The notes: generated by a model not told the origin, from the sequence alone. DNA of 5,679 nt from Rhodospirillaceae bacterium (GCA_018700655.1 JABIUG010000244.1:1-5679), one strand, 5' to 3'. Positions 1 through 5,679 are shown, numbered from the stretch's first letter. Numbers and translations are program-made.

Positions 1-123
1 GGCGGGAACGCTGGTCCGTGGCTGCCGGTAGATCGGCATCAGACCCATAAGCCGCATCAGGCGGCGCACCCGCTTGATGTTCACCAGATGCCCTTGCGCC
101 CGCAGGTGCCACGTCGAAGACCC
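1..123 (-). pseudogene. IS3-family transposase (OrfB) fragment
   Basis: Read on the minus strand from 123 to 1, the frame gives 41 residues with GHLVNIKRVRRLMRLMGL followed by PIYRQPRTS. This matches the region of IS3-family OrfB between the helix-turn-helix part and the DDE integrase core, where family members read like 'GH-VN-KRV-RLMR-MGL--I-p-PRTS'. The frame runs off the left window edge, so the catalytic core, if present, lies outside. Upstream (higher coordinates) the match breaks: a short stretch LLEVDTPF at 154-131, which would fit the preceding segment, is in another frame, suggesting a frameshift. No start codon or N-terminal part is recognisable, and no terminal inverted repeat can be assigned. 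It is best read as a decayed or truncated insertion sequence. Family assignment is fairly secure; subgroup is not. Confidence 0.7.
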
Positions 124-281
124 TCTGTTGGAACGGGGTATCGACTTCAAGCAGAACCGCTCGGCCGCGTTGGCGCAGTGGCGTCAGCTTGCAGCCTGAA
201 CCTGGCGTTCCCTCGCCTATTGCAGACAAGTTCGCATTAGACTGACAGCACAGCCACCGCTCTCTCCGACATCGCCCGCAC

Positions 282-392
282 AGGTCCACCGCTGTCCATG
301 TGCGCCAGGTATTGGAAGCCATCAGCCCGTTAGGGAATGCTCAGTTGGTCGCCAGGCTCAAGGCAGCCCGTGATCGCAAGCGGACAGAGAAC
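282..392 (+). pseudogene. Serine recombinase (Pin/resolvase type) fragment
   Basis: The plus-strand frame through 300-383 encodes STAVHVRQVLEA, then LVARLKAARDRKR. This resembles the long helix after the catalytic domain of Pin-type serine recombinases, where family members carry similar 'TAVLIRQVLGAVAQFEKA--VAKLKAARDRKR' stretches. The middle (ISPLGN) is diverged. The N-terminal catalytic serine domain and the C-terminal DNA-binding part are absent, so this is a non-functional relic. It ends within a few bases of the hyuA stop codon (394-396) and is convergent with hyuA, so an ancient recombination or deletion junction probably lies near 384-393. Positions 124-281, between the two relics, hold only short unassignable frames. 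Recognition is from memory of the family, not from a search. Confidence 0.5.
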
Positions 393-393
393 A

Positions 394-2472
394 TCATGCG
401 GTTACTGGCTGGACGACCAACGATCCCGCCGCTGTCGGCTCTCCTTGCATGCCGGGATCGACGACAATCGTCGTAAACGGCGCCTCCACGATGGCCGGCC
501 CGGCGATGCGCTGTTCAGGCCTGAGATCCGACAGTCTGGCGACCGGGGTGTCGTGCCAACCTGTTCCGGGAAAGAAGACGTTGCGTCGACTTTGGGACTG
601 CTCACCCGCACTCTCGCCAGCGGCGAGACCGATCGGCTTGTCGCGCAGGCGGCAGGCCACGCGCGCGTGCCAGGCGATGATTTCGACATCGGACTCAGGA
701 TCGCTATGGGCGAACAGGACCGCGTGGCGGGCGTCGAAATCGGCTCTGAACGCTGCGACATCCTCATCGCCGCGGAACGCGCGCTGGCGCAGTGGGATCT
801 CAATCTCCCAGATCTGGCCGGAGTAGCGTGCTTCCGCGAAGAGCGTGACGACGGCTTCTTGTGCGCCGCGTCCTGCATCGGCAGCGAAGGTGTCGCAACG
901 CGCGATGAGGGTCGCGAGCACAGCGTTCACCCCTTCGAAGTCGAAATCGCCGCAGCGTGTCACGTGGATGTCGGAATGTTCGGCGGAGAGCTCGGCGATG
1001 TGCCCGCCCGCTGCGCTCAGCGCGGCGCCGGTATCAGGGAAGATCGTCTGGGGACTGCCCAGTCGTCGCGCGACTGCGACGGCGTTGAAGCCGGCCGCGC
1101 CGCCACCCGCGACCAGGGTGGCCGCAGCCGGATCCATGCCTTCCCCCACGGCGCACTGGTCGATGATGCTGACCATGTCCTCGGAAAGGACCGCGATGAT
1201 AGCGGCAGCGGCCTCAACCGTCTCGATGCCCAGTGGTTCCCCAACATGCCGCCTTACCGCGCCCATGGCCGCGTCGCGGTCGAGTGGACGCCCGTGCGCA
1301 AACGGTATCTCCGCATCGAGATAGCCCAGAACCAGGGCGGCATCGGTGACCGTCGCGCCTTGTCCGCCCAACCCGTAGCACGCGGGCCCCGGCACCGCAC
1401 CGGCGCTGCGCGGCCCGACATGGAGCAGACCACCGTTGTCGACCCGGGCGAGGCTGCCGCCGCCACTGCCGATGCTGCGGATGTCGAGCGAAGGAAAACC
1501 CGTCATGTGGCCGATATAGGGCTGGCCCACCCAACTCTCGCGCGTCCAGGCCATCTGGCTGCCCGAGACCAGGCTGACGTCGCAGGTCGTGCCGCCGACA
1601 TCGATCACGATGGCATTGCCGTCACCAGTTTCGTCCCGCGCATAGTGACGCCCGGCCGCAGGCGCCATGGCAGGGCCCGAGCGCAAGGCATGGATCGGGG
1701 CGGCCGCGACTGCGGCAGCGTCGAGCAACGCACCCCTGGAGGTGACAACGAGCAGCCTGCCCGCCAGCCCTGCGTCCCGGAGCCCCGTTTCGAGATCGCC
1801 AAGGTAGGTGCTCATCAGGGGCTTCAGGCTGGCATCGAGCGCCGCTGAAGAGGCCCGCCGATACTCCCGCAGGGACGGGTTGATCTGGTGCGACAACGTG
1901 TAGGGTAGACCAGGCAAATGGCGCTCGATCAGGCGACCGACGGCAAGCTCATGCTCCGGATTGGCGGTCGACCAGAGCAGGCACACCGCGACCGCCTCGA
2001 CATCACGGCCGGGCAGCTTGGCGAGCAGATCGGCGACCGCTGCCTCATCGAGCGGCACAAGGACTTGCCCCGCATGATCGACCCGTTCGGGCACCTCGAA
2101 GGTCAGGTCGCGCGGCACGAGAGGGTCGGGATATGGAATGGTCCAGTCGAACCGGCCAAGCCCCATGCGGCCGGCTTCACGCAGCATCAGAATATCGGGA
2201 TGCCCCCGGGTCGTGAGAAGGGCCGTCCGCGCGGCCGTGTTCTCCAATACGGCATTGGTCGCGATCGTTGTTCCATAGACAAACATCTCGACCTGCGACA
2301 GCAACTCCAGGGGCGTGATCCCCTGCGCCGATGCCGCAACGGCGACGGCATCGAGCACTGCGCGCGCCGGATCGTCGGGGTGGCTCGGCGTCTTGTGGAG
2401 ATGAAGGCTGCCCGCGGCGTCCTCCAGAATAAGATCGGTGAACGTGCCTCCGGTATCGACGACGATCCTCAT
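394..2472 (-). CDS. hyuA: Hydantoinase/oxoprolinase subunit A (HyuA-like ATPase)
   Basis: The 692-residue product is the ATP-binding subunit of the hydantoinase/oxoprolinase family (N-methylhydantoinase, 5-oxoprolinase, acetone/acetophenone carboxylase and caprolactamase relatives). It is expected to be cytoplasmic and to phosphorylate the substrate so that the partner subunit can act. Domain order: Hydant_A_N at about 2-185 with the first phosphate loop DTGGTFTD (6-13) and YGTTIATNA (66-74); the Hydantoinase_A ATPase core at about 200-490 with the second loop DVGGTTCD (291-298), GSGGGS (335-340), SAGAVPGPACYG (356-367) and TVTDAALVLG (374-383); then a C-terminal domain with RYSGQ (549-553) and GPAIVE (658-663). 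Length is normal and the end looks intact. The ATG overlaps the hyuB stop (ATGA, 2469-2472) with no clear Shine-Dalgarno, so translation is probably coupled to hyuB. The stretch GGGAAGFNAVAVARRLG (456-472) departs from the more usual GGAGPLHA, marking a sub-branch. The substrate cannot be read from the sequence. Confidence 0.93.
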   Translation of the reverse strand: MRIVVDTGGTFTDLILEDAAGSLHLHKTPSHPDDPARAVLDAVAVAASAQGITPLELLSQVEMFVYGTTIATNAVLENTAARTALLTTRGHPDILMLREAGRMGLGRFDWTIPYPDPLVPRDLTFEVPERVDHAGQVLVPLDEAAVADLLAKLPGRDVEAVAVCLLWSTANPEHELAVGRLIERHLPGLPYTLSHQINPSLREYRRASSAALDASLKPLMSTYLGDLETGLRDAGLAGRLLVVTSRGALLDAAAVAAAPIHALRSGPAMAPAAGRHYARDETGDGNAIVIDVGGTTCDVSLVSGSQMAWTRESWVGQPYIGHMTGFPSLDIRSIGSGGGSLARVDNGGLLHVGPRSAGAVPGPACYGLGGQGATVTDAALVLGYLDAEIPFAHGRPLDRDAAMGAVRRHVGEPLGIETVEAAAAIIAVLSEDMVSIIDQCAVGEGMDPAAATLVAGGGAAGFNAVAVARRLGSPQTIFPDTGAALSAAGGHIAELSAEHSDIHVTRCGDFDFEGVNAVLATLIARCDTFAADAGRGAQEAVVTLFAEARYSGQIWEIEIPLRQRAFRGDEDVAAFRADFDARHAVLFAHSDPESDVEIIAWHARVACRLRDKPIGLAAGESAGEQSQSRRNVFFPGTGWHDTPVARLSDLRPEQRIAGPAIVEAPFTTIVVDPGMQGEPTAAGSLVVQPVTA

Positions 2473-4295
2473 GGCGCAGCACCGTTCGTCATGTCCAGAG
2501 ATTGGGCCGGCTGCCCGGACTTCTGTCGAAGTCCTGATGTGGCGGCCTCGTCGATCGCTCCGTCATGGTCCAGAGCGACGCCATAGATCAGGCGGGCACG
2601 CTCCCGGCTCACGAGGCCCGCAGCAACGTCACGTCGAACCCGTGCCGGGTCGCGCTCGAGCGGCGAGCCATAACCACCGCCCCCGCAAGTGTCGCAGACC
2701 ACGACGTCGCCGGGCGAAAGGACAAAATCCCCCACGCCGGGCAGCTCCTCGACCCGGCCGTCGCTCCGCTCGATCCGCTGGCTGGCGTTTGCACCGGCCG
2801 CGCCGCCGCGAACGCCCTGGGCGGCGTTCTGCGTGCCGTCGCTGGCATACATCATGCGGACATCGGCTCCGTTCGTGCCCAGCAACATGCGACAGCCCGG
2901 TGCACCGCGATGGCGCCCTGCCCCTTCGGTATCGGGCACAAGGCGACGCTCGTGAACGAGCAGCGGAAAGTTGAGTTCGTCGATCTCGACGCTATCCATG
3001 AGCCAGAACCCGGCCGTGCAGACGTTGCCGAGCGTGAGCCAGCCATCCTCCCGGGGTCCTGCCGGTCCGCCGGTATCGCCCAGTGCCAGTTGATTCACAA
3101 AGGGCTTGTTTCCGCTCCGCGGATCGTGGCCCGAGATCACTGCGCCACCGGGCCCCTCGGTCGAGCCCGCCTCGGCAAGCCCGATCCCGTCAGCGATTTT
3201 TGCCATGGCGCAATGCACCGCACTGGCGAGGCGGTCGGCGATATTGGTTGTTGCGACAGAAACGCTCGTGGGGTGGCGTGGGATGCCGACCACGCAGTTC
3301 TCGCGCAGTTTAACTTCGATGCGACGAATGCTTCCGGCATTGGCCGGGATATTCTGTCCCAGGCTGTTGAAGAGGCCGACCAGGGCTGCGGATCGGGCAC
3401 AGGCCTCGCTCAGGTTAAGCCCGCAGGGCATACAATCGATGTTGTCGGTGATATCAACGCTGATGCGTCGCTCCACCGGGTCGATCTCGACCGTCGCCCG
3501 AACCGGGACTCCTGCCTCGGGTGTTCCGGGAAAATGATCGTGACGGGTCTGGGCCGTCGCACGCCCGGCAGGCAGGCCTGCGATCGCTTCGGACATCATG
3601 CTGTCGCCGTAGTCGAGCCACGCCCCGATGTAGTCCTCGAGGGCGTCCCAGCCGATCTCGCGACCAAGAGCGAGAATCTCGCGTTCACCAACCCGGGCGG
3701 CACCCAGCAGAGCGATGAAGTCGCCGTGCCATTGGTCGGGTACGCGGATGCGCATGCGGCACATGCGCACGATGTCCTCGATCGTCTCATAGTCTTCCTG
3801 GACCTTCACCGCCGGGAACAGCAGCGCGCCTTCCTCGTAGATGTCGCGCGCGGTCGGCATGTAGGTGGTCGGGCTGGCATTGCCAATGTCTGCCTGGTGC
3901 GCCTTGCTCAGCACGGTGAAGCGATGGATGCCGTCATCGTCGATCACAGGAACGAGGATCGAGAGATCCGCCGCATGCGAGTTGCCATGATAGGGCGAAT
4001 TGTGAAGGAACGCGTCCCCACGTCGCAGGACGGGATGATATTCGTGCATGGCCCGCGACATATCGTCGGGGCCGACCATGACGTGGATCGGGATGCTGTC
4101 GGCGACGGTGACCAGTTCGCTGTCGGCGGAGAGAAGACAGCAGGAGCAGTCGTGACCACTGCTGATGACGCCCGAGCGCGAGGTCCGTATCAGTGCGGCC
4201 TGCATCTTGTGCACAATACCGTCCAGGCGCCGCGCGAGGACGCTGAAGCGTGTTGGGTCGAAACTCAAATGATCTGCCCCGGCAAGTGGTTCCAT
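2469..4295 (-). CDS. hyuB: Hydantoinase/oxoprolinase subunit B (HyuB-like)
   Basis: The 608-residue product is the partner subunit of the hydantoinase/oxoprolinase family, which in studied members binds a metal ion and forms a complex with the HyuA-type ATPase. Family landmarks appear in order: DPTRFSVLARRLDGIV near residue 13, GHDCSC (47-52), GDAFLHNSPYHGNSHAADLS (93-112), KAHQADIG (131-138), EEGALLFPAVKV (154-165), a DQWHGDFIALLGAARVGE segment (187-204), and the C-terminal CGGGGYGSPLERDP (537-550) with RLIYGV (568-573). D49, H107, D110, H133 and D136 are candidate metal ligands, by position only. Cysteines are unusually common at conserved spots (C50, C52, C53, C288, C291, C299, C534, C537), where relatives often carry Phe, Ala or Pro. 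The ATG at 4295 is the only plausible start: the frame has no ATG, GTG or TTG back to the upstream TGA, although no good Shine-Dalgarno precedes it. It overlaps hyuA by 4 bases. Substrate unknown. Confidence 0.93.
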   Translation of the reverse strand: MEPLAGADHLSFDPTRFSVLARRLDGIVHKMQAALIRTSRSGVISSGHDCSCCLLSADSELVTVADSIPIHVMVGPDDMSRAMHEYHPVLRRGDAFLHNSPYHGNSHAADLSILVPVIDDDGIHRFTVLSKAHQADIGNASPTTYMPTARDIYEEGALLFPAVKVQEDYETIEDIVRMCRMRIRVPDQWHGDFIALLGAARVGEREILALGREIGWDALEDYIGAWLDYGDSMMSEAIAGLPAGRATAQTRHDHFPGTPEAGVPVRATVEIDPVERRISVDITDNIDCMPCGLNLSEACARSAALVGLFNSLGQNIPANAGSIRRIEVKLRENCVVGIPRHPTSVSVATTNIADRLASAVHCAMAKIADGIGLAEAGSTEGPGGAVISGHDPRSGNKPFVNQLALGDTGGPAGPREDGWLTLGNVCTAGFWLMDSVEIDELNFPLLVHERRLVPDTEGAGRHRGAPGCRMLLGTNGADVRMMYASDGTQNAAQGVRGGAAGANASQRIERSDGRVEELPGVGDFVLSPGDVVVCDTCGGGGYGSPLERDPARVRRDVAAGLVSRERARLIYGVALDHDGAIDEAATSGLRQKSGQPAQSLDMTNGAAP

Positions 4296-4474
4296 ACCTG
4301 TCAGAGAGGCTGGGGCAGGTTACGGCCCAGCTGTTCAGGCTGGGGCGTACTGTATGCTTGCACAGGATGGCGTGACAAGAATGCGCCTGATTGTTGGCAG
4401 AGGCTCGAGTTGCCAGAGCTCTGACTTCGCAGAGCATTCCTTTCGCGCGGCCAACTACAACCGTCACGCGTGGC
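4296..4474 (-). other. hyuB leader with direct repeats and hairpins
   Basis: The 179 bases between the 43-codon ORF and hyuB contain a 10-base direct repeat, AGGCTGGGGC on the plus strand, at 4307-4316 and 4337-4346. A segment CCCAGC at 4326-4331 can pair with GCTGGG in either copy (4309-4314 or 4339-4344), giving two mutually exclusive 6-bp hairpins directly upstream of the hyuB start. A further 6-bp hairpin with a 6-base loop lies at 4418-4435 (GCTCTG / CAGAGC). None is followed by a T-run on the minus strand, so they are not classical terminators. They might shape translation or stability of the hyuB message, but stems this short also occur by chance in GC-rich DNA. Confidence 0.3.
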
Positions 4475-4606
4475 TCAGTCCTCAGATCCAGAACGCATGG
4501 TGATGGGGGAGCCAACGAGAAACGGCGAAAATCTGGCTGCCGCCGTTCCCGGCTTATCAATGATGCCGCATGCAAGCCCCGCCTGGAACGGCGCGGATGC
4601 CTGCAT
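4475..4606 (-). CDS. Small ORF B, 43 codons, candidate peptide gene
   Basis: A 43-residue ORF starting MQASAPFQAGLACGIIDKPG and ending in SGSED. It is preceded by GAGGAG at 4620-4615, 8 bases before the ATG, which is a strong Shine-Dalgarno. Its ribosome-binding/start region closely copies that of the 99-codon ORF upstream (see the repeat entries), and both proteins begin MQ-x-S. It lies 79 bases after that ORF and 179 bases before hyuB, all on the same strand, which is compatible with one operon. I recognise no family. Beyond the first residues there is little likeness to the 99-residue protein apart from an early Phe and a single Cys (C13). It could be a second, diverged precursor peptide, a decayed duplicate of the first, or a leader peptide for hyuB. 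Evidence is the start region and context only. Confidence 0.4.
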   Translation of the reverse strand: MQASAPFQAGLACGIIDKPGTAAARFSPFLVGSPITMRSGSED

Positions 4607-4620
4607 GGGTCTTACTCCTC
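4595..4620 (-). repeat. Ribosome-binding/start repeat, copy B
   Basis: GAGGAG, 8 bases, then ATGCAGGCATCC. Compared with copy A at 4974-4999, 21 of 26 positions are identical by my count, with the same 8-base spacing from GAGGAG to ATG. It decides the start of the 43-codon ORF. Confidence 0.6.
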
Positions 4621-4646
4621 AGAAGCGTCGCGTGTTCAAGTGCTCG

Positions 4647-4675
4647 CACCCTCCGGCGCGCTGCGCCGGAGGGTG
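4647..4675. terminator. Perfect 13-bp hairpin between the two small ORFs
   Basis: The arms 4647-4659 (CACCCTCCGGCGC) and 4663-4675 are perfect reverse complements around a 3-base loop (4660-4662, GCT). The hairpin starts 11 bases after the stop codon of the 99-codon ORF and ends before the Shine-Dalgarno of the 43-codon ORF. In the minus direction no T-run follows, so it is not a textbook intrinsic terminator there. A partial attenuator or a 3'-end stabiliser of a short peptide-encoding message fits better. In the plus direction a T-rich stretch (4680-4692) follows after a few bases, but no plus-strand gene seems to need terminating. The structure is certain; the role is inferred. Confidence 0.55.
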
Positions 4676-4685
4676 ACCGTCTCTT

Positions 4686-4985
4686 TTAGTTTAATCGTTC
4701 CGAAGCAGAGAGCAGGAGGAATTGATCAGGGCATCGGACCGCACAGCATGGAGACATCGTAGGGCTAGATACTGCAATCTCACTCACCTCTGCCACCAAG
4801 TCAGTGGCCGACGTGTGCGGGCACCATGAACAACTCGTTGATGCTGCCTCACCCGCCTGGACTCCTATGCCGTCAGCAGCAGTCTCTGTGTCAAAGGCAG
4901 GGGTCAGGTCCGTCAGTTCATCGCTGTCGAAGCAGTGGGCGGGCACAACGGCAGTACCGACCAGGTCCGTGAAGGATGTTTGCAT
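4686..4985 (-). CDS. Small ORF A, 99 codons, candidate Cys-rich precursor peptide
   Basis: Start chosen at ATG 4985 because GAGGAGG (4999-4993) precedes it by 7 bases; an in-frame ATG at 5042 would add 19 residues but lacks such a site. The protein begins MQTSFTDLVGTAVVPAHCFD. There is no lysine, and the first arginine is residue 84, whereas random high-GC frames in this window are Arg-rich, which argues for real coding. Residues 1-46 are acidic (nine Asp/Glu, including SDELTDL 21-27), then AASTSCSWCPHTSA (47-60) with C52 and C55, and CCAVRC (80-85). An acidic leader followed by a Ser/Thr/Cys-rich part is the layout of ribosomally made, modified peptides (azole or lanthionine types), but I cannot assign a class. 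GC at third codon positions is roughly 60% in the first 60 codons and about half after that, so the last third may be degenerate. It is the first gene of a possible operon with ORF B, hyuB and hyuA. It could also be a small protein of unrelated function. Confidence 0.55.
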   Translation of the reverse strand: MQTSFTDLVGTAVVPAHCFDSDELTDLTPAFDTETAADGIGVQAGEAASTSCSWCPHTSATDLVAEVSEIAVSSPTMSPCCAVRCPDQFLLLSASERLN

Positions 4986-4999
4986 GGGTAATCCTCCTC
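4974..4999 (-). repeat. Ribosome-binding/start repeat, copy A
   Basis: GAGGAG, 8 bases, then ATGCAAACATCC. This is the partner of copy B at 4595-4620, about 380 bases away on the same strand. The likeness covers the Shine-Dalgarno, the ACCC before the ATG and the first four codons (MQTS against MQAS), then fades. It suggests duplication of a peptide gene, or selection for a shared translation signal. Confidence 0.6.
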
Positions 5000-5452
5000 G
5001 ACAGGGTCCGGTGTTCAACGGCCAAGCCACCAAGCGGGACACCGTGAGCCCGCAAGGCAGAAATCACTACACCTGCAGGACCGGACGATGCCCAGAGTTT
5101 GTGAGCACTGGAATCGTGGTCGGTGCCTTCGATGTCGCCTAGTCGTCCATCATGGCATCGTCGTGCTGGTGTGGGACAACCGCTGCCGGCGAGTGGCCGC
5201 GCTGAAGCTCAGGCGACTCTTGTTGGGGTGGTTATGAGGGTTTCACACCCCTGAGGTGACCTGGCCGCAGTTCGCCGTGTCTGGCAGCGCCGTGTGGAAT
5301 TGGGTAAAATGTCACCGTATCTACCATCCGTTCACGCGCTTCACCCAAAGATCGCATCCAAAGCTATGCTAGACCGCACGCCGCGTTCCTCTGTTCATAG
5401 AACGCGCGACTAACTCTGATCTCCCGTCTCATTCCTGAAGAGGAAGCCTCCC
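4986..5452. other. Divergent intergenic region
   Basis: These 467 bases separate ORF A (leftward) from the aminotransferase gene (rightward), so promoters for both directions would be expected here. For the rightward gene the best -10-like element I see is TATGCT at 5365-5370, with a poor -35 (TTCACC, 5340-5345) at an over-long 19-base spacing, so support is weak. No convincing promoter is visible for the leftward transcript, and no clear operator palindrome was found. A possible transposase relic at 5142-5237 is listed separately; the rest shows nothing I can identify. Confidence 0.4.
5142..5237 (+). pseudogene. Possible IS630-family transposase relic
   Basis: The plus-strand frame 5142-5234 reads VVHHGIVVLVWDN and then RCRRVAALKLRRLLLGW before a TGA at 5235-5237. 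The segment IVVLVWDN resembles the stretch around the second catalytic Asp of IS630-family DDE transposases (typically 'pivLvWDNlntH'). The expected following His-containing segment and the PELNPxE motif are absent. The fragment is very short, so the match may be accidental; if real, it is a small remnant. Confidence 0.28.
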
Positions 5453-5679
5453 ATGTATGTTGAGCCCTTTGGCGTCGAAATCTGGATGAACGAATGGGAG
5501 ACCAAGTGCGAGCTCAATCTCGCTGAGACCTGCGTTGAAAGCCTTACCATCGAGCAGCTTCTGGAGCTCGCGGGTCGCAACAGCACGGATCTTTCCGAAT
5601 TGCTGGGAATCAAGATGACCTATGGCGAGATCCGGGGCTCGGAACGCCTGCTCAACGCCATCGCAGCGCTCTATGAAAA
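5453..5679 (+). CDS. PLP-dependent aminotransferase, class I/II fold, N-terminal part
   Basis: The first 75 codons of a gene that runs off the right edge. The product begins MYVEPFGVEIWMNEWETKCE, then LNLAETCVESLTIEQLLELAG (21-41) and YGEIRGSERLLNAIAALYE (57-75). The N-terminal 'PFGVE-WM--YE' segment followed by a 'YG-I-GS-RL--AIA-LY' segment is typical of a branch of fold-type I (aspartate aminotransferase-like) PLP enzymes. The catalytic lysine and cofactor-binding residues lie beyond the window, so transaminase versus other PLP chemistry cannot be decided. An AGAGGA Shine-Dalgarno at 5439-5444 sits 8 bases before the ATG and supports this start. It is transcribed away from ORF A, and a shared pathway with HyuAB is possible but not shown. 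Confidence 0.82.
   Translation, partial: MYVEPFGVEIWMNEWETKCELNLAETCVESLTIEQLLELAGRNSTDLSELLGIKMTYGEIRGSERLLNAIAALYE

Noticed and set aside
337..1848. 503-codon plus-strand open frame opposite hyuA
   Set aside because: It is Arg-rich, low-complexity and antisense to well conserved HyuA motifs. Its first part overlaps the recombinase relic in another frame.
1918..2586. 222-codon plus-strand open frame across the hyuA start and hyuB end
   Set aside because: It is antisense to both conserved proteins and shows no family signature.
2565..4424. 619-codon plus-strand open frame opposite hyuB
   Set aside because: It is antisense to a clearly conserved HyuB protein and has no recognisable family motifs; long antisense frames are common in GC-rich genes.
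3934..4575. 213-codon minus-strand frame overlapping hyuB, its leader and ORF B
   Set aside because: It is out of frame with the conserved HyuB N-terminus, has no strong ribosome site at its start, and its composition is that of a shadow frame.
4804..4950. Repeated 'VPAH'-coding DNA (GTGCCCGC-x-CAC) within ORF A, once in frame and once in another frame
   Set aside because: Only about 12 bases long and in different reading frames, without a start for the second; a chance match is the simplest explanation.
4804..5142. 112-codon plus-strand open frame opposite ORF A
   Set aside because: It has no convincing Shine-Dalgarno and lies mainly opposite ORF A, which has the strong start signal and the non-random composition.
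5410..5613. 67-codon minus-strand frame opposite the aminotransferase start
   Set aside because: It is a shadow of the recognisable aminotransferase N-terminus.
1..5679. CRISPR arrays, tRNA or rRNA genes, riboswitches
   Set aside because: No regularly spaced repeats, cloverleaf-like element or recognisable RNA motif was seen on either strand.

Overview
The window looks like a piece of a GC-rich bacterial chromosome, probably proteobacterial and perhaps alphaproteobacterial. That guess rests only on base composition, codon use and the style of the mobile-element relics, so it is tentative. 

Layout, left to right. Positions 1-393 are a graveyard of mobile DNA: a minus-strand fragment of an IS3-family transposase (1-123) and a plus-strand fragment of a Pin-type serine recombinase (282-392). 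The recombinase fragment stops one base before the stop codon of the next gene. Positions 394-4295 hold two large, intact, overlapping minus-strand genes for the two subunits of an ATP-dependent hydantoinase/oxoprolinase-type enzyme: hyuB (transcribed first) and hyuA (second), joined by an ATGA overlap. Positions 4296-4985 lie upstream of hyuB in the direction of transcription. They carry two small minus-strand ORFs, of 99 codons (4686-4985) and 43 codons (4475-4606). Both have strong Shine-Dalgarno sites and nearly identical ribosome-binding/start regions, and a perfect 13-bp hairpin lies between them. Positions 4986-5452 are a divergent intergenic region with a possible IS630-like transposase relic. 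From 5453 to the window end the plus strand carries the first 75 codons of a fold-type I PLP aminotransferase. 

How the parts may fit together. HyuA and HyuB are expected to form one enzyme that uses ATP to activate and open (or carboxylate) a small lactam, imide or hydantoin-like substrate. The 99-codon ORF is the most interesting part. Its product has no lysine at all and no arginine before residue 84, an acidic N-terminal half, and two Cys clusters (SCSWC and CC-x3-C). That is far from what a random high-GC ORF gives and resembles a leader-plus-core peptide precursor. One reading is a small-peptide pathway (peptide, peptide, hyuB, hyuA, with a divergent aminotransferase). The cautious alternative is an amino-acid/hydantoin catabolic locus with two small ORFs of unknown role. 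No recognised RiPP maturase, protease or exporter lies inside the window, so the peptide-natural-product reading is an inference.
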